Origin: Nitrosomonas ureae
Lineage (GTDB): Bacteria; Pseudomonadota; Gammaproteobacteria; Burkholderiales; Nitrosomonadaceae
NCBI RefSeq assembly: GCF_001455205.1
Contig: NZ_CP013341.1
Coordinates: forward strand, 1,550,001-1,614,000
Length of the DNA stretch: 64,000 bases
Direction of reading: 5' to 3'
The position numbers were made by a program, and so were the translations under genes. The number at the start of each line of letters is the position of its first letter. Positions within the stretch are counted from its first letter, which is position 1. Shown here piece by piece: positions 1 to 7,560 of this stretch. Below the pieces are notes generated by a model that saw only the letters and a list, made by a program, of their open reading frames with translations, was not told where the DNA came from and did no database searches.

Positions 1-2
1 TG

Positions 3-356
3 GGAGTTAATGGATGGGAGTCTTTATTTTTTAAGATTCATAGTCTTAAGAAAATTGTTTCCTTAAATTATAAGCTTTTAGTTTCAGTATGTGAAAGAAA
101 CTCTTTTACAGAGTCAAAGAAAGAGATATCCAATATCCTTAAACTGAAAATAAAAGCGAGAGATCGGCAGGAATTAAAGCATAAAGCCAGTTTAATCATC
201 ACAACATTTAGCTCAGGTTTTTTCGACCCCTACGAGCATTATGAAAGAACAAAATTAAAAAAATTCAAAAATAGCTCGAAGCTTGAAGGCATTGAAATCG
301 AATACCCAGATGAAAGCACATCATTAGAAAGTGTGCTAGCGAAATACAGAAGGTAA
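3..356 (+). CDS. Fic antitoxin-like protein, C-terminal part (5' end outside window)
   Basis: The frame ending with TAA at 354-356 is open to the left edge and has no ATG, GTG or TTG start before its last few codons, so the gene begins upstream. Near its end it reads SSKLEGIEI (codons from 273), which fits the (S/T)xxxE(G/N) inhibitory motif of Fic antitoxins such as VbhA and YhfG. The stop lies 4 bases before the fic start, the usual class I layout in which a separate antitoxin helix blocks the Fic active site. The part before the motif (about 90 residues) is not recognised and is longer than the small antitoxins I know, so this may be a larger two-domain protein. The antitoxin role is inferred from motif and position. 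Confidence 0.6.
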   Translation, partial: GVNGWESLFFKIHSLKKIVSLNYKLLVSVCERNSFTESKKEISNILKLKIKARDRQELKHKASLIITTFSSGFFDPYEHYERTKLKKFKNSSKLEGIEIEYPDESTSLESVLAKYRR

Positions 357-360
357 GTTC

Positions 361-981
361 ATGGATAAGTATGATGCGGCGAATGACTGTTACTGTTACC
401 AAGGAACCACAATCTTAAAAAATAAGCTTAACATTAAGAATATGGATGAGCTTGAAAAAGCAGAAAGAGAAATCACAGCAATAACGGCCGGAAAGATAGT
501 TTTCAAACCTCCTCCGTATGACTTGAAGTATATGGAACACCTTCACCGCCAGCTTTTCTCTGACTTATATGATTGGGCAGGTAAGCTGCGTAGTGTGGAT
601 ATATCGAAAGGCGGCACGCGCTTCTGTAACTGTGCAAGATTGATCCCTGAATCACAAAGGTTATTCAATAGTTTAGACAAAAACAATTGGTTAAAGAATC
701 TATCCGAGGAAGATTTTTGCGATAAGCTTGCTGAATATTACTGTGAGTTCAATATGATACATCCTTTCCGAGAAGGCAACGGAAGAGTCCAACGATTGTT
801 ATTTGAGCATCTTTCTCTTGCTGCCGGTTATGATCTTGATTGGGAGAACATACAACCGAATGAGTGGATTAATGCCAATATTGATGGTGTAAATGTGAAT
901 TACAAGCCGATGTCGCAAATCTTTAAACGTATAGTGCATGATACGCATAACTTGCGTAATAAAGGTATGCCATCCGTATGA
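361..981 (+). CDS. fic: Fic family protein (putative AMPylating toxin)
   Basis: This 206-residue protein has the complete Fic core motif HPFREGNGR at residues 134-142, with the catalytic His134 and the nucleotide-phosphate-binding GNGR. Fic enzymes usually transfer AMP from ATP to a hydroxyl side chain of a target protein. There is no obvious (S/T)xxxE(G/N) inhibitory helix inside this protein; that motif is in the gene just upstream, which makes it a class I Fic system. The two genes are 4 bases apart and probably co-transcribed. The AT-rich composition and the neighbouring toxin-antitoxin genes suggest acquired DNA. The target protein cannot be told from sequence. Confidence 0.88.
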   Translation: MDKYDAANDCYCYQGTTILKNKLNIKNMDELEKAEREITAITAGKIVFKPPPYDLKYMEHLHRQLFSDLYDWAGKLRSVDISKGGTRFCNCARLIPESQRLFNSLDKNNWLKNLSEEDFCDKLAEYYCEFNMIHPFREGNGRVQRLLFEHLSLAAGYDLDWENIQPNEWINANIDGVNVNYKPMSQIFKRIVHDTHNLRNKGMPSV

Positions 982-1048
982 TTTATTAGCCCATGCAATC
1001 CTGCTGAATAAGAATGATGGCAGCATTGAATGATAGGTTGATGCCGGT

Positions 1049-1092
1049 TTTGATTTGACGGATCACCCTTCGGGCATCCGTCCTACGAAGCT
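1049..1092. repeat. REP-like palindromic repeat, copy A
   Basis: The segment contains GACGGAT and ATCCGTC as the two arms of a hairpin around a CCTTCGGG loop region. A close copy, differing at a few positions, lies at 6697-6740. Both sit between genes. This looks like a dispersed REP-type element. Confidence 0.6.
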
Positions 1093-1139
1093 GAAGCAAT
1101 GCGGAACCATATAATCTCTCAATTCAAAGGAAATATGAC

Positions 1140-1625
1140 ATGACCAAGATTGCAAAAAATACGATCTGCCTCTGGTACGAAAACGACGCCGAGGGGGCTG
1201 CGCGATTTTATGCCGAGACATTTCCCGATTCGTCCGTCGGCGCGGTGCATCGCGCTCCAGGGGATTTTCCATCGGGCAAAGAAGGGGATGTATTGACTGT
1301 CGAGTTCACCGTAATGGGCATCCCGTGCCTCGGACTCAATGGCGGGCCTGCGTTCAAGCACAACGAAGCCTTTTCTTTTCAGGTTGCGACCGAAGACCAA
1401 AGTGAAACGGATCGCTATTGGAACGCGATCGTCGGCAACGGTGGTCAGGAGAGCGACTGCGGTTGGTGCAAGGACAAGTGGGGCATCTCTTGGCAGATTA
1501 CGCCGGTTGCTCTGACGAAAGCATTCACCAGTCCCGACCGCATTGCCGCCAAACGAGCCTTTGATGTGATGATGACGATGAAGAAAATCGATATTGCCGC
1601 AATCGATGCGGCCTTTCGCGGCTGA
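1140..1625 (+). CDS. VOC family protein (PhnB-like, 3-DMU-9_3-mt domain)
   Basis: A 161-residue protein of the vicinal oxygen chelate superfamily. The start (ICLWYENDAEGAARFYAETF) is typical of the PhnB-like family annotated as 3-demethylubiquinone methyltransferase domain, as are the later ALNG/FxFQV-type strand and the DCGWCKDKWGISWQITP stretch. Despite that name, members are cytoplasmic proteins of unproven function and are not ubiquinone methyltransferases. Family assignment is secure; substrate is unknown. The composition is more GC-rich than the fic gene to its left, and the gene stands alone between repeats. Confidence 0.82.
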   Translation: MTKIAKNTICLWYENDAEGAARFYAETFPDSSVGAVHRAPGDFPSGKEGDVLTVEFTVMGIPCLGLNGGPAFKHNEAFSFQVATEDQSETDRYWNAIVGNGGQESDCGWCKDKWGISWQITPVALTKAFTSPDRIAAKRAFDVMMTMKKIDIAAIDAAFRG

Positions 1626-1682
1626 GACGTGAGCGGTCTGTTATTTCATGCAAGCCGACGACGCTTCGCAGCGTGGCTTAGC

Positions 1683-1718
1683 CCGCGCAACGCGAAAGCT
1701 TAAAACGTTCCGCCGAAT
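1683..1718. repeat. Degenerate copy of a GGAAGC/GCGTTCC palindromic repeat
   Basis: The segment ends in AACGTTCCGCCGAAT, like the repeats at 2909-2944 and 6624-6660, but its left part has diverged. It lies just after the VOC gene. The match is partial. Confidence 0.35.
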
Positions 1719-1790
1719 TTCTTTGCACGCCATCCATCTTGCCCGGCGAATTAATCAGTGTATCCATTATTTGCGCAATCGCCTTTCAGC

Positions 1791-2213
1791 TCAATCAATA
1801 AAAGGATTCTCAACCAGCAATCCCTCGATTTTCTGGCCGTGATGCAAATCTTCCGTGTACAAGCGCGTGCTGCCGGATTCAAGGGTTGCGGCGACAATCA
1901 AGGCATCGTAAAAACTAAAATCATAGCGTGCTTGCAGGTCAAGGCCACGCTGATAAAGCGCTGGACTGGGCATGACCCGCCATAAGGGTGTCAGAATCTG
2001 TTGCAGAAAGCGCTGCGCATTTTCGGGACTCATGGGAAAAGGTAGTTTGCGCGTCACCACATTGAGCGTTTCCTGGACAACTTGATGGCTGATGCAGGCG
2101 CTGCGCGTCTCCAGTGCGCTCCGGACCAATCGGTCCGCGATTCCGCGCTTGCGTGCATCGGTTTCGTCGAACAGGTAGATAAAAACGTTCGTATCGATGA
2201 ATTCACCGCTCAT
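1791..2213 (-). CDS. PIN-domain toxin (VapC-like)
   Basis: A 140-residue PIN-domain protein. It opens with EFIDTNVFIYLFD, in which Asp7 is the first metal-binding acid of PIN ribonucleases. Further acidic positions follow at DARKRGIADRLV and near the C-terminus in FYDALIVAA and LYTEDLHHG. VapC-type toxins are Mg-dependent endoribonucleases that usually cleave tRNA or rRNA. The start overlaps the end of the upstream antitoxin gene by 11 bases, the normal order (antitoxin then toxin) and a sign of translational coupling. The exact RNA target is unknown. Confidence 0.85.
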   Translation of the reverse strand: MSGEFIDTNVFIYLFDETDARKRGIADRLVRSALETRSACISHQVVQETLNVVTRKLPFPMSPENAQRFLQQILTPLWRVMPSPALYQRGLDLQARYDFSFYDALIVAATLESGSTRLYTEDLHHGQKIEGLLVENPFID

Positions 2214-2436
2214 TCATTTCATCCCGCGTGAATTTGCGCCCGCCCGTGCGTACTTGTCCACGTAATTCCTCTACCAATGTCATGGCGGATCCGGTTTGTT
2301 GTTCCTGCCGCACATAATCTGCCAGCCAGCGGCGGAATTGTTCGTTCAGTGTGGTTTGCTCGGCGCGTGCACGTTCCCGAGCGGCTTCAATCAATTTATC
2401 ATCCGCGCTTAATGTAATATTTTTCATCGATTGCAT
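2203..2436 (-). CDS. Ribbon-helix-helix antitoxin (VapB-like)
   Basis: A 77-residue protein with a short N-terminal strand (KNITLSADDKLIEAARERA) followed by two helices (TTLNEQFRRWLADYV), as in ribbon-helix-helix antitoxins. The C-terminal tail (RGQVRTGGRKFTRDEMNER) would wrap the toxin. The start could be Met1 or Met4. Upstream, at 2450-2475, the sequence carries GTGTACACGATATAAGTGTACAC with two GTGTAC(AC) half-sites, a likely autoregulatory operator. Family assignment rests on shape and partner rather than a diagnostic residue. Confidence 0.75.
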   Translation of the reverse strand: MQSMKNITLSADDKLIEAARERARAEQTTLNEQFRRWLADYVRQEQQTGSAMTLVEELRGQVRTGGRKFTRDEMNER

Positions 2437-2447
2437 CCTTTGCTGAT

Positions 2448-2476
2448 ATCGTGTACACGATATAAGTGTACACTAA
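2448..2476. promoter_or_regulatory. Candidate operator of the vapBC-like pair
   Basis: Two GTGTACAC boxes about 10 bases apart lie just upstream of the antitoxin start. Each box is itself a palindrome. This is the usual place for binding of a toxin-antitoxin complex; the role is inferred. Confidence 0.5.
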
Positions 2477-2515
2477 TTGTTATGTGAATGATGCCGGTGA
2501 TATTGGCAGCTGTAA

Positions 2516-2886
2516 TCAAAGCGGATACCTGCGCATGATGGTTGCTGGAAAGGGACGCATATCAGCAAGCAACAACCTCAATCGGCTTTTCTTGCGTACG
2601 GGCAGATGATTTGGGAGCACCGTGCAGTAATTCAGGATATCGTAAATATCATTGCTAGAGCTAAGGTTGCGGTTTGCGACTGCTCGGGGAAAAATCCTAT
2701 GTTTTCTATGAGGTAGGCATTGCTCATGCAAAAGGCAAAGAAGTGAGGCTAATAACTCAATCTGAGCATGATATACCTTTTGACCTTCGCCACTTACGCC
2801 ATATCCGTTATTTGCCAAAGGGCGAAGGGTTTGCTGAGCTATCAGCGTCGTTGCAAGCTAAATTGCGTTCAATAAGAGGCTGGTAA
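2516..2886 (+). pseudogene. Remnant of a TIR-like / nucleoside 2-deoxyribosyltransferase-fold protein, frameshifted
   Basis: Two frames together give one recognisable domain. The first, to about 2698, contains AVIQDIVNIIARAKVAVCDCSGKNP. The second, from about 2700, contains VFYEVGIAHAKGKEVRLITQ and IPFDLRHLRHIRY. This pattern (a D at the end of a strand, then NPNVFYEVGIAHA) is typical of TIR-like or nucleotide-sugar-hydrolase-like domains in defence-associated proteins. Inserting one A in the ATCCTATG run at about 2697-2702 would restore NPNVFYEVG. A TAA at 2513-2515 also cuts off the start. It is therefore a dead fragment; its original function is uncertain. Confidence 0.65.
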
Positions 2887-2908
2887 AAATGCATGACAAG
2901 CGCATAAA

Positions 2909-2944
2909 CCCGCGTAAGGTGGAAGCTGGAAGCGTTCCGCTGAT
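2909..2944. repeat. Palindromic repeat (GGAAGC...GCGTTCC), copy 1
   Basis: The segment reads CGTAAGGTGGAAGC then AGCGTTCCGCTGA and resembles 6624-6660 closely. The arms GGAAGC and GCGTTCC can pair imperfectly. It lies between a pseudogene and the RIO kinase gene. Confidence 0.5.
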
Positions 2945-3134
2945 TAAAAATGCTCCACTTCGCATGATCCCGCCAAACATATAAAAACACCCCTATTGAA
3001 ATACCGGCAAATCGGTACAATGTACGGTTAAACATTCCGGATAGCATCATTCAAGTCCTGTTTTTAACGCCGCAGATAGTTTTTCAACGGTCTGCTAAGA
3101 CGAATATCACAATATAAGCGTAGTATTTACACGA

Positions 3135-3989
3135 ATGAAAACTCCAAAAAGAATTGAACCCCTGATCCAGGATGGCTTTATCGATGAGGTTATCCGTCAA
3201 TTAATGAGCGGCAAGGAAGCTTCGGTTTATGTGGTTCGCTGTGGAGAAGAGATACGTTGCGCTAAAGTATACAAAGAAGCCAACAAACGTAGTTTCCGCC
3301 AAAGCACGGATTACACCGAAGGCCGCAAGGTAAAAAACAGCCGTCGCGCACGCGCCATGGAAAAAGGCACCCGCTACGGACGCAAAGCACAGGAAGAATC
3401 CTGGCAAAGCGCAGAGGTGGATGCGTTGTACCGGCTCGCTGCTGCGGGGGTGCGTGTACCCAAGCCGCATCATTTTCATGAGGGCGTATTGCTGATGGAT
3501 CTGGTGACCGACAGCAATGGCCATGCAGCCCCGCGGCTCAGCGAACTTGTGCTGACTGCCGAATTAGCGCGTGAATATCACCGCGCACTAATAACGCAGG
3601 TGGTTCGCATGTTATGTGCAGGGATTATCCACGGCGATCTGTCCGAATATAACGTGCTGGTCGACAGTAGCGGGCCTGTGATCATCGATTTGCCGCAAGC
3701 GATCGACGCATCTGCCAATAACCAAGCGTGCAAAATGCTGCTACGCGATGTCGAGAACTTGGCAATTTATTTCGGTCAGTTTGCGCCTGAATTGCTAACG
3801 ACGAGTTATGGCATGGAGATATGGTCACTCTACCAAAGCGGACAACTCCATCAGGACAGCGTTTTGACCGGGCACTTCGAACGTATTGAAAAACCGGTCA
3901 ACCTGCAAAGCGTTCTGCGTGAAATTGATGACACGCTGAAGGAAGAAGAAGCAAGAAAACGGTATCGGGCATTACATGCGCATCAATGA
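3135..3989 (+). CDS. RIO-type serine/protein kinase
   Basis: A 284-residue RIO kinase. The N-terminus has the nucleotide-binding stretch MSGKEASVYVVRCGEE and the lysine of CAKVYKEA. The catalytic loop is HGDLSEYNVLV (around residue 175) and the metal-binding motif is IIDLPQ, the RIO equivalent of DFG. RIO kinases act as ATPases or kinases in ribosome maturation in eukaryotes and archaea; the role of bacterial members is not established. The C-terminus (EEEARKRYRALHAHQ) is a charged helix. The gene stands alone and ends 13 bases before a MITE. Confidence 0.9.
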   Translation: MKTPKRIEPLIQDGFIDEVIRQLMSGKEASVYVVRCGEEIRCAKVYKEANKRSFRQSTDYTEGRKVKNSRRARAMEKGTRYGRKAQEESWQSAEVDALYRLAAAGVRVPKPHHFHEGVLLMDLVTDSNGHAAPRLSELVLTAELAREYHRALITQVVRMLCAGIIHGDLSEYNVLVDSSGPVIIDLPQAIDASANNQACKMLLRDVENLAIYFGQFAPELLTTSYGMEIWSLYQSGQLHQDSVLTGHFERIEKPVNLQSVLREIDDTLKEEEARKRYRALHAHQ

Positions 3990-4002
3990 TGCGCGAATTT
4001 AG

Positions 4003-4145
4003 GGAAACGCTGATTAATTGACTGCACGAGCGAATCACTTCGTTGCGCGGTACTCGCGCCTTCGCCTATCTTATTGATATGTCTCAGTTGCTGCGTTCCA
4101 TGCGTCTTGTGCTTCATCGCATTCGTCCAATTAATCAGCGTTTCC
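4003..4145. mobile_element. 143-bp MITE-like element with perfect 18-bp terminal inverted repeats
   Basis: The left end GGAAACGCTGATTAATTG (4003-4020) is the exact reverse complement of the right end (4128-4145). The element is flanked by TTAG on both sides (3999-4002 and 4146-4149), a likely 4-bp target duplication. It has no coding capacity and must be moved by a transposase elsewhere. The right-hand TTAG supplies the stop codon of the GST gene. Confidence 0.75.
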
Positions 4146-4763
4146 TTAGGTATAGGGAGCAATTCTCGCTTTCTTGCACGCCGATCTCGATAAAATAGCA
4201 TCCAAATACCGCGCCACATGGTGATAGGGCGAAAAATCAAATTCGCCGCCCAGCGCAAAGGACAATACACCCGCCATATTGATATCTGCGACGGTAAATT
4301 TGCCGGCCACCAGGAAATCTTTACCGGCAAGATGGTTGTTCAATACCTCAAGCGGTTTCGTCAGTTTCTTTTCAGCCACCTGGATGATGTCCGGATTTCT
4401 AACTTTCGCATCGAAAACTTTCCGGTGCAGAATAAGATTCACACAGGCAGTTTCCATTTGAGTGAGAGCAAACAGACTCCATTTGTAGATTTGTGCTTCG
4501 TCTTCGAGCCGATCTACCCATAGCTTCCCAGCACCGTATTTTCTAGCCAGATAAAAATTAATCGCCACCGCTTCGGTCAGCACCAGATCGCCATCGACCA
4601 GCGTGGGCACCTGCGCCAGTGGATTCAGCTTTAAATACTCGGGCGCATTCTTCACTTTCTCGAATGGGTTTATCCGGACATACTGGAAATTCAGGCCAAG
4701 TTCCGCCAGTGTGAACAATACATATTTCGCCCGTGACCACTCAATGCCATATAAAGTAATCAT
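4146..4763 (-). CDS. Glutathione S-transferase family protein
   Basis: A 205-residue protein with an N-terminal thioredoxin-like fold (ITLYGIEWSRAKYVLFTLAEL), the cis-proline segment NPLAQVPTL and the glutathione-binding LTEAVAI in place of the usual ESxAI. An all-helical C-terminal domain follows (about residues 85-205) with the N-capping VADINMAGVL. GSTs conjugate or reduce electrophiles with glutathione. The stop codon coincides with the flank of the MITE, so the last residues may have changed on insertion; the length is still normal. Substrate is unknown. Confidence 0.87.
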   Translation of the reverse strand: MITLYGIEWSRAKYVLFTLAELGLNFQYVRINPFEKVKNAPEYLKLNPLAQVPTLVDGDLVLTEAVAINFYLARKYGAGKLWVDRLEDEAQIYKWSLFALTQMETACVNLILHRKVFDAKVRNPDIIQVAEKKLTKPLEVLNNHLAGKDFLVAGKFTVADINMAGVLSFALGGEFDFSPYHHVARYLDAILSRSACKKARIAPYT

Positions 4764-5078
4764 AATTTTGCTTGAAGCTTCCTTAACGCTTGTAATTGCA
4801 TCGCGAATCCATTATTGCATTTTAGCGAGTCTGTTATGGTGGGGGTTGATCCGCAGATTTAGCTATTAATTGCACGGGACGGCGATTGGGGGGTATGCTT
4901 CGCTGGTATGGATCTGATACCTTCTGATGATAAAACCTAAATTGGTGACGGTTTTATAAAAAATAAGAGGATAGAGTGAATGTTGCAGGATTGGATATTA
5001 CTCTGAAGTTTTAGCTCAAGTTATTTTGGATGTTTGATTGTGATTATGAGTCGAGTTGCTCAAAAATAAGGATGTAAA
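4764..5078. other. Intergenic region, nothing recognised
   Basis: About 315 bases between the divergent GST and DUF262 genes. I see no RNA gene, repeat or convincing promoter. AAGGATG about 7 bases before the ATG at 5079 is the likely ribosome binding site of the DUF262 gene. Confidence 0.4.
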
Positions 5079-6623
5079 ATGCCCCAAAAATTATTCTTAG
5101 ATGCTCTTATCGGAAGAGACGACTTTGAAGTTCAGGATCAAGCACACAATTCTCAAGGGCCACATAAGACAACTCTGAGTTATAGTGACTTTGAAATTCC
5201 TGGCTTCTTCTTCTCATCATTACGAAAACCTGATTTTCAGCGTGAAACAAATGAGTGGGATGTTGAGAAGGTAAAAGATCTTGTTGAAAGTTTTTTGGAC
5301 GGTGATTTAGTGCCAGCGATAATTCTTTGGAAGTACGCTGATAGTTATACATTTGTGATAGATGGTGCCCATAGGATTAGTGCAATAGCTGCTTGGGTTA
5401 ACGATGATTATGGTGATGGTAAAATTTCTAGAAAGTTTTTCGATAATGCCATACCAGAACAACAAATAGAAGCTGCAAAAAAAGCTCGTCAAATTATCAA
5501 TCAAGAAATTGGTTCCTTCAAGGATTTTAAAGACGCATTATTTGAACCAGAAGTTGCTGCTGAGCATGTTAGAAAACGGCTTAAGAATTTCGGCACAAGA
5601 GCTTTGCAATTACAATGGGTAGATGGAGATTCAAAAAAAGCTGAAAGTAGTTTTTTCAAGATTAATCAGAAATCCACACCCATTAGTGATACGGAAATTG
5701 CCATATTAGAAGCTAGAAGAAAGCCAGCGGGTTTGTGTTCAAGGGCAATTTTGAGAGGTGGGCAAGGATACAAATACTGGAAGGTCTTCGAGCCAGAACT
5801 ATCTAATAAGATTCAGAATGAAGCAGAAATAATTAACGATCTGATATTTAAGCCGCAGCTTTTAACTCCGATTAAGACTTTAGACTTACCTTTGGGTGGG
5901 AAAAACCACGCGAGCAATTCTTTATCGATGGTTTTCGAACTTGTTAAGTTGCTGGGAGCCAATAGTCATGATGAGGATAAAAATGGAGAAGAGACGCTTA
6001 AAGCGTTAGTTGAAATCAAGAAATCTTTGCAGCGAGTTAACGATAGTCACCAATCATCATTAGGCCTTCATCCAGCTGTATATATCTATAGCCAATCTGG
6101 TAACTTTAGAGTTAGCTGTTTTCACGCAATAATTGTTTTTTCGAAAGAATTATCAGAGTCAAGTAGGTTAAAAGTTTTTACAAAGCACAGGGTTGAGTTT
6201 GAAAATATAATTATCAAGTCAGATATTGTAATTCAACAAATTGTTAGGAAAGCAAGGCAAGCTAATAAAGCAGTGGTTCCCCTAGTTAGGTTTTTCCATG
6301 CGATTCTTGAAAAGCTGGCTTCCGCAACTAATGCAGATGATGTTCTTGTTGAATTAGGTAAATCTCATGAGTTTTCATATATAGACTTGGATGAGATTCA
6401 CCAATCTGATACTGATTCAACTTCTTTTTCAAAATCAACAAAAAGTGCAGCATATATAGCGGAGGCTATTAATTCGGCTCCGAGATGCAAGATATGTGGT
6501 GGAATACTTCATCCAAAATCGATCTCTATCGACCACAAAATCCGAAAAGAAGATGGTGGAACAGGCAGTTTTGACAATGCTCAACTTTCGCACCCATATT
6601 GTAACAGCACTTATAAAAACTAA
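5079..6623 (+). CDS. DUF262 domain protein with C-terminal HNH nuclease motif
   Basis: A 514-residue protein with an N-terminal DUF262 (ParB/GmrS-like) domain: PDFQRETNEWDVEKV around Q54-R55 and the nucleotide-binding DGAHRISAIAAW at residues 95-106. The C-terminus is a zinc-coordinated HNH-type module with C470, C473, the D485-H486 pair, N500, H505 and C508. DUF262 plus HNH is the architecture of GmrSD-type modification-dependent nucleases and related defence proteins, in which DUF262 hydrolyses a nucleotide and HNH cuts DNA. Here there is no DUF1524 domain and no methyltransferase neighbour. The low GC content compared with neighbours suggests transfer. Defence function is inference. Confidence 0.75.
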   Translation: MPQKLFLDALIGRDDFEVQDQAHNSQGPHKTTLSYSDFEIPGFFFSSLRKPDFQRETNEWDVEKVKDLVESFLDGDLVPAIILWKYADSYTFVIDGAHRISAIAAWVNDDYGDGKISRKFFDNAIPEQQIEAAKKARQIINQEIGSFKDFKDALFEPEVAAEHVRKRLKNFGTRALQLQWVDGDSKKAESSFFKINQKSTPISDTEIAILEARRKPAGLCSRAILRGGQGYKYWKVFEPELSNKIQNEAEIINDLIFKPQLLTPIKTLDLPLGGKNHASNSLSMVFELVKLLGANSHDEDKNGEETLKALVEIKKSLQRVNDSHQSSLGLHPAVYIYSQSGNFRVSCFHAIIVFSKELSESSRLKVFTKHRVEFENIIIKSDIVIQQIVRKARQANKAVVPLVRFFHAILEKLASATNADDVLVELGKSHEFSYIDLDEIHQSDTDSTSFSKSTKSAAYIAEAINSAPRCKICGGILHPKSISIDHKIRKEDGGTGSFDNAQLSHPYCNSTYKN

Positions 6624-6660
6624 CCCACGTAAGGCGGAAGCTGAAAGCGTTCCACCGAAT
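6624..6660. repeat. Palindromic repeat (GGAAGC...GCGTTCC), copy 2
   Basis: This segment reads CGTAAGGCGGAAGC then AAGCGTTCCACCGAA and is a near copy of 2909-2944. It starts immediately after the stop of the DUF262 gene. Confidence 0.5.
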
Positions 6661-6696
6661 GAAAGTGTTTTCCCTGGATAATCGGTTACTACTGGA

Positions 6697-6740
6697 TTTG
6701 ATTTGACGGATTATCCTTCGGGCATCCGTCTTACGAAGCC
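6697..6740. repeat. REP-like palindromic repeat, copy B
   Basis: Near-identical to 1049-1092. The GACGGAT and ATCCGTC arms are present around the same CTTCGGG loop. Together with copy A it brackets the accessory genes of the left end. Confidence 0.6.
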
Positions 6741-6777
6741 AAAAACAAGCTGCCCAAAAAATAAATGCATTCCACCT

Positions 6778-7479
6778 TCACCAGTTTGGATTCCGGCTCA
6801 GTTTGTAACTGATCTGGTACTCCGCGCCTTCCGCTTCGATGATGAGCGACGATTCCCGGCTGTTTTCGCCTTTCTTTGATGCGGAAATTATGGCGGTGAA
6901 GGGACCGTCGTCGTCTTCGCCGCTGTCCAGTTCGAACACGGTGATGTTGAGCCGGTCGTTGAACGCGGTATTTTTGGGGTAATAAGAGTTGAGCATCTGC
7001 GGTTCGTCGTCGTCGAAATCTTCGTCGGTAAAATCGAGGAAATTGGTGGCCATGTCATCGGCGGTTAGGGTGAGGCGGATTTCGTCCGCGCCGAGGCCGA
7101 TTTGGTCTTCGATGCTGTGGATTTCCGGTTGATTCAGGTAGGAAATACTGTAGCGATAGCCCGCCAGGAATTCATAGTCCGTTATCTGGCTGCGTTCCAG
7201 TAACATGTAAACATCCTGGATGTCGGCGGCGCGGTCATGGCCGATCAGCGTGAGCGTGTCTTCGTTAGATACTTGCTCAAAAGGTGCCGGGGCGGCGATG
7301 CCTTCGAACAAACTGAGGTGGATTTTCCGGTTGAAATCGTTTTGGATGTAAAACTGCACGGGGTAAGGATTGCCGTTCAACAATTGCTCGGCCAGTGGCG
7401 CGCGGAACCAGCATTCGTCATTTTCGCCGTTTCTCTGACCCACCGACAAGCGCGGATCTTTGGGATCGTCGTTAGGCAA
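6778..7479 (-). CDS. Hypothetical acidic protein, probably 5'-truncated
   Basis: I do not recognise this protein. It is soluble and very acidic in the middle (LDFTDEDFDDDEPQ), and has a predicted beta-rich C-terminus. The listed start is a TTG (LPNDDPK). However, the frame stays open upstream to 7560 and that stretch also looks coding (EEQFTGNIAFSFIKHTGEHP), without any ATG. The frame is then closed by the TGA at 7561-7563, which is the stop of the next gene, in the same frame. So the N-terminus has probably been lost, or translation starts at a rare codon. The neighbour gives no functional clue. Confidence 0.55.
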   Translation of the reverse strand: MPNDDPKDPRLSVGQRNGENDECWFRAPLAEQLLNGNPYPVQFYIQNDFNRKIHLSLFEGIAAPAPFEQVSNEDTLTLIGHDRAADIQDVYMLLERSQITDYEFLAGYRYSISYLNQPEIHSIEDQIGLGADEIRLTLTADDMATNFLDFTDEDFDDDEPQMLNSYYPKNTAFNDRLNITVFELDSGEDDDGPFTAIISASKKGENSRESSLIIEAEGAEYQISYKLSRNPNW

Positions 7480-7560
7480 TAAGCCGATGGCGAGGAAAGG
7501 GTGCTCGCCGGTATGCTTGATGAAGGAAAAAGCGATGTTGCCGGTGAATTGCTCTTCTCT

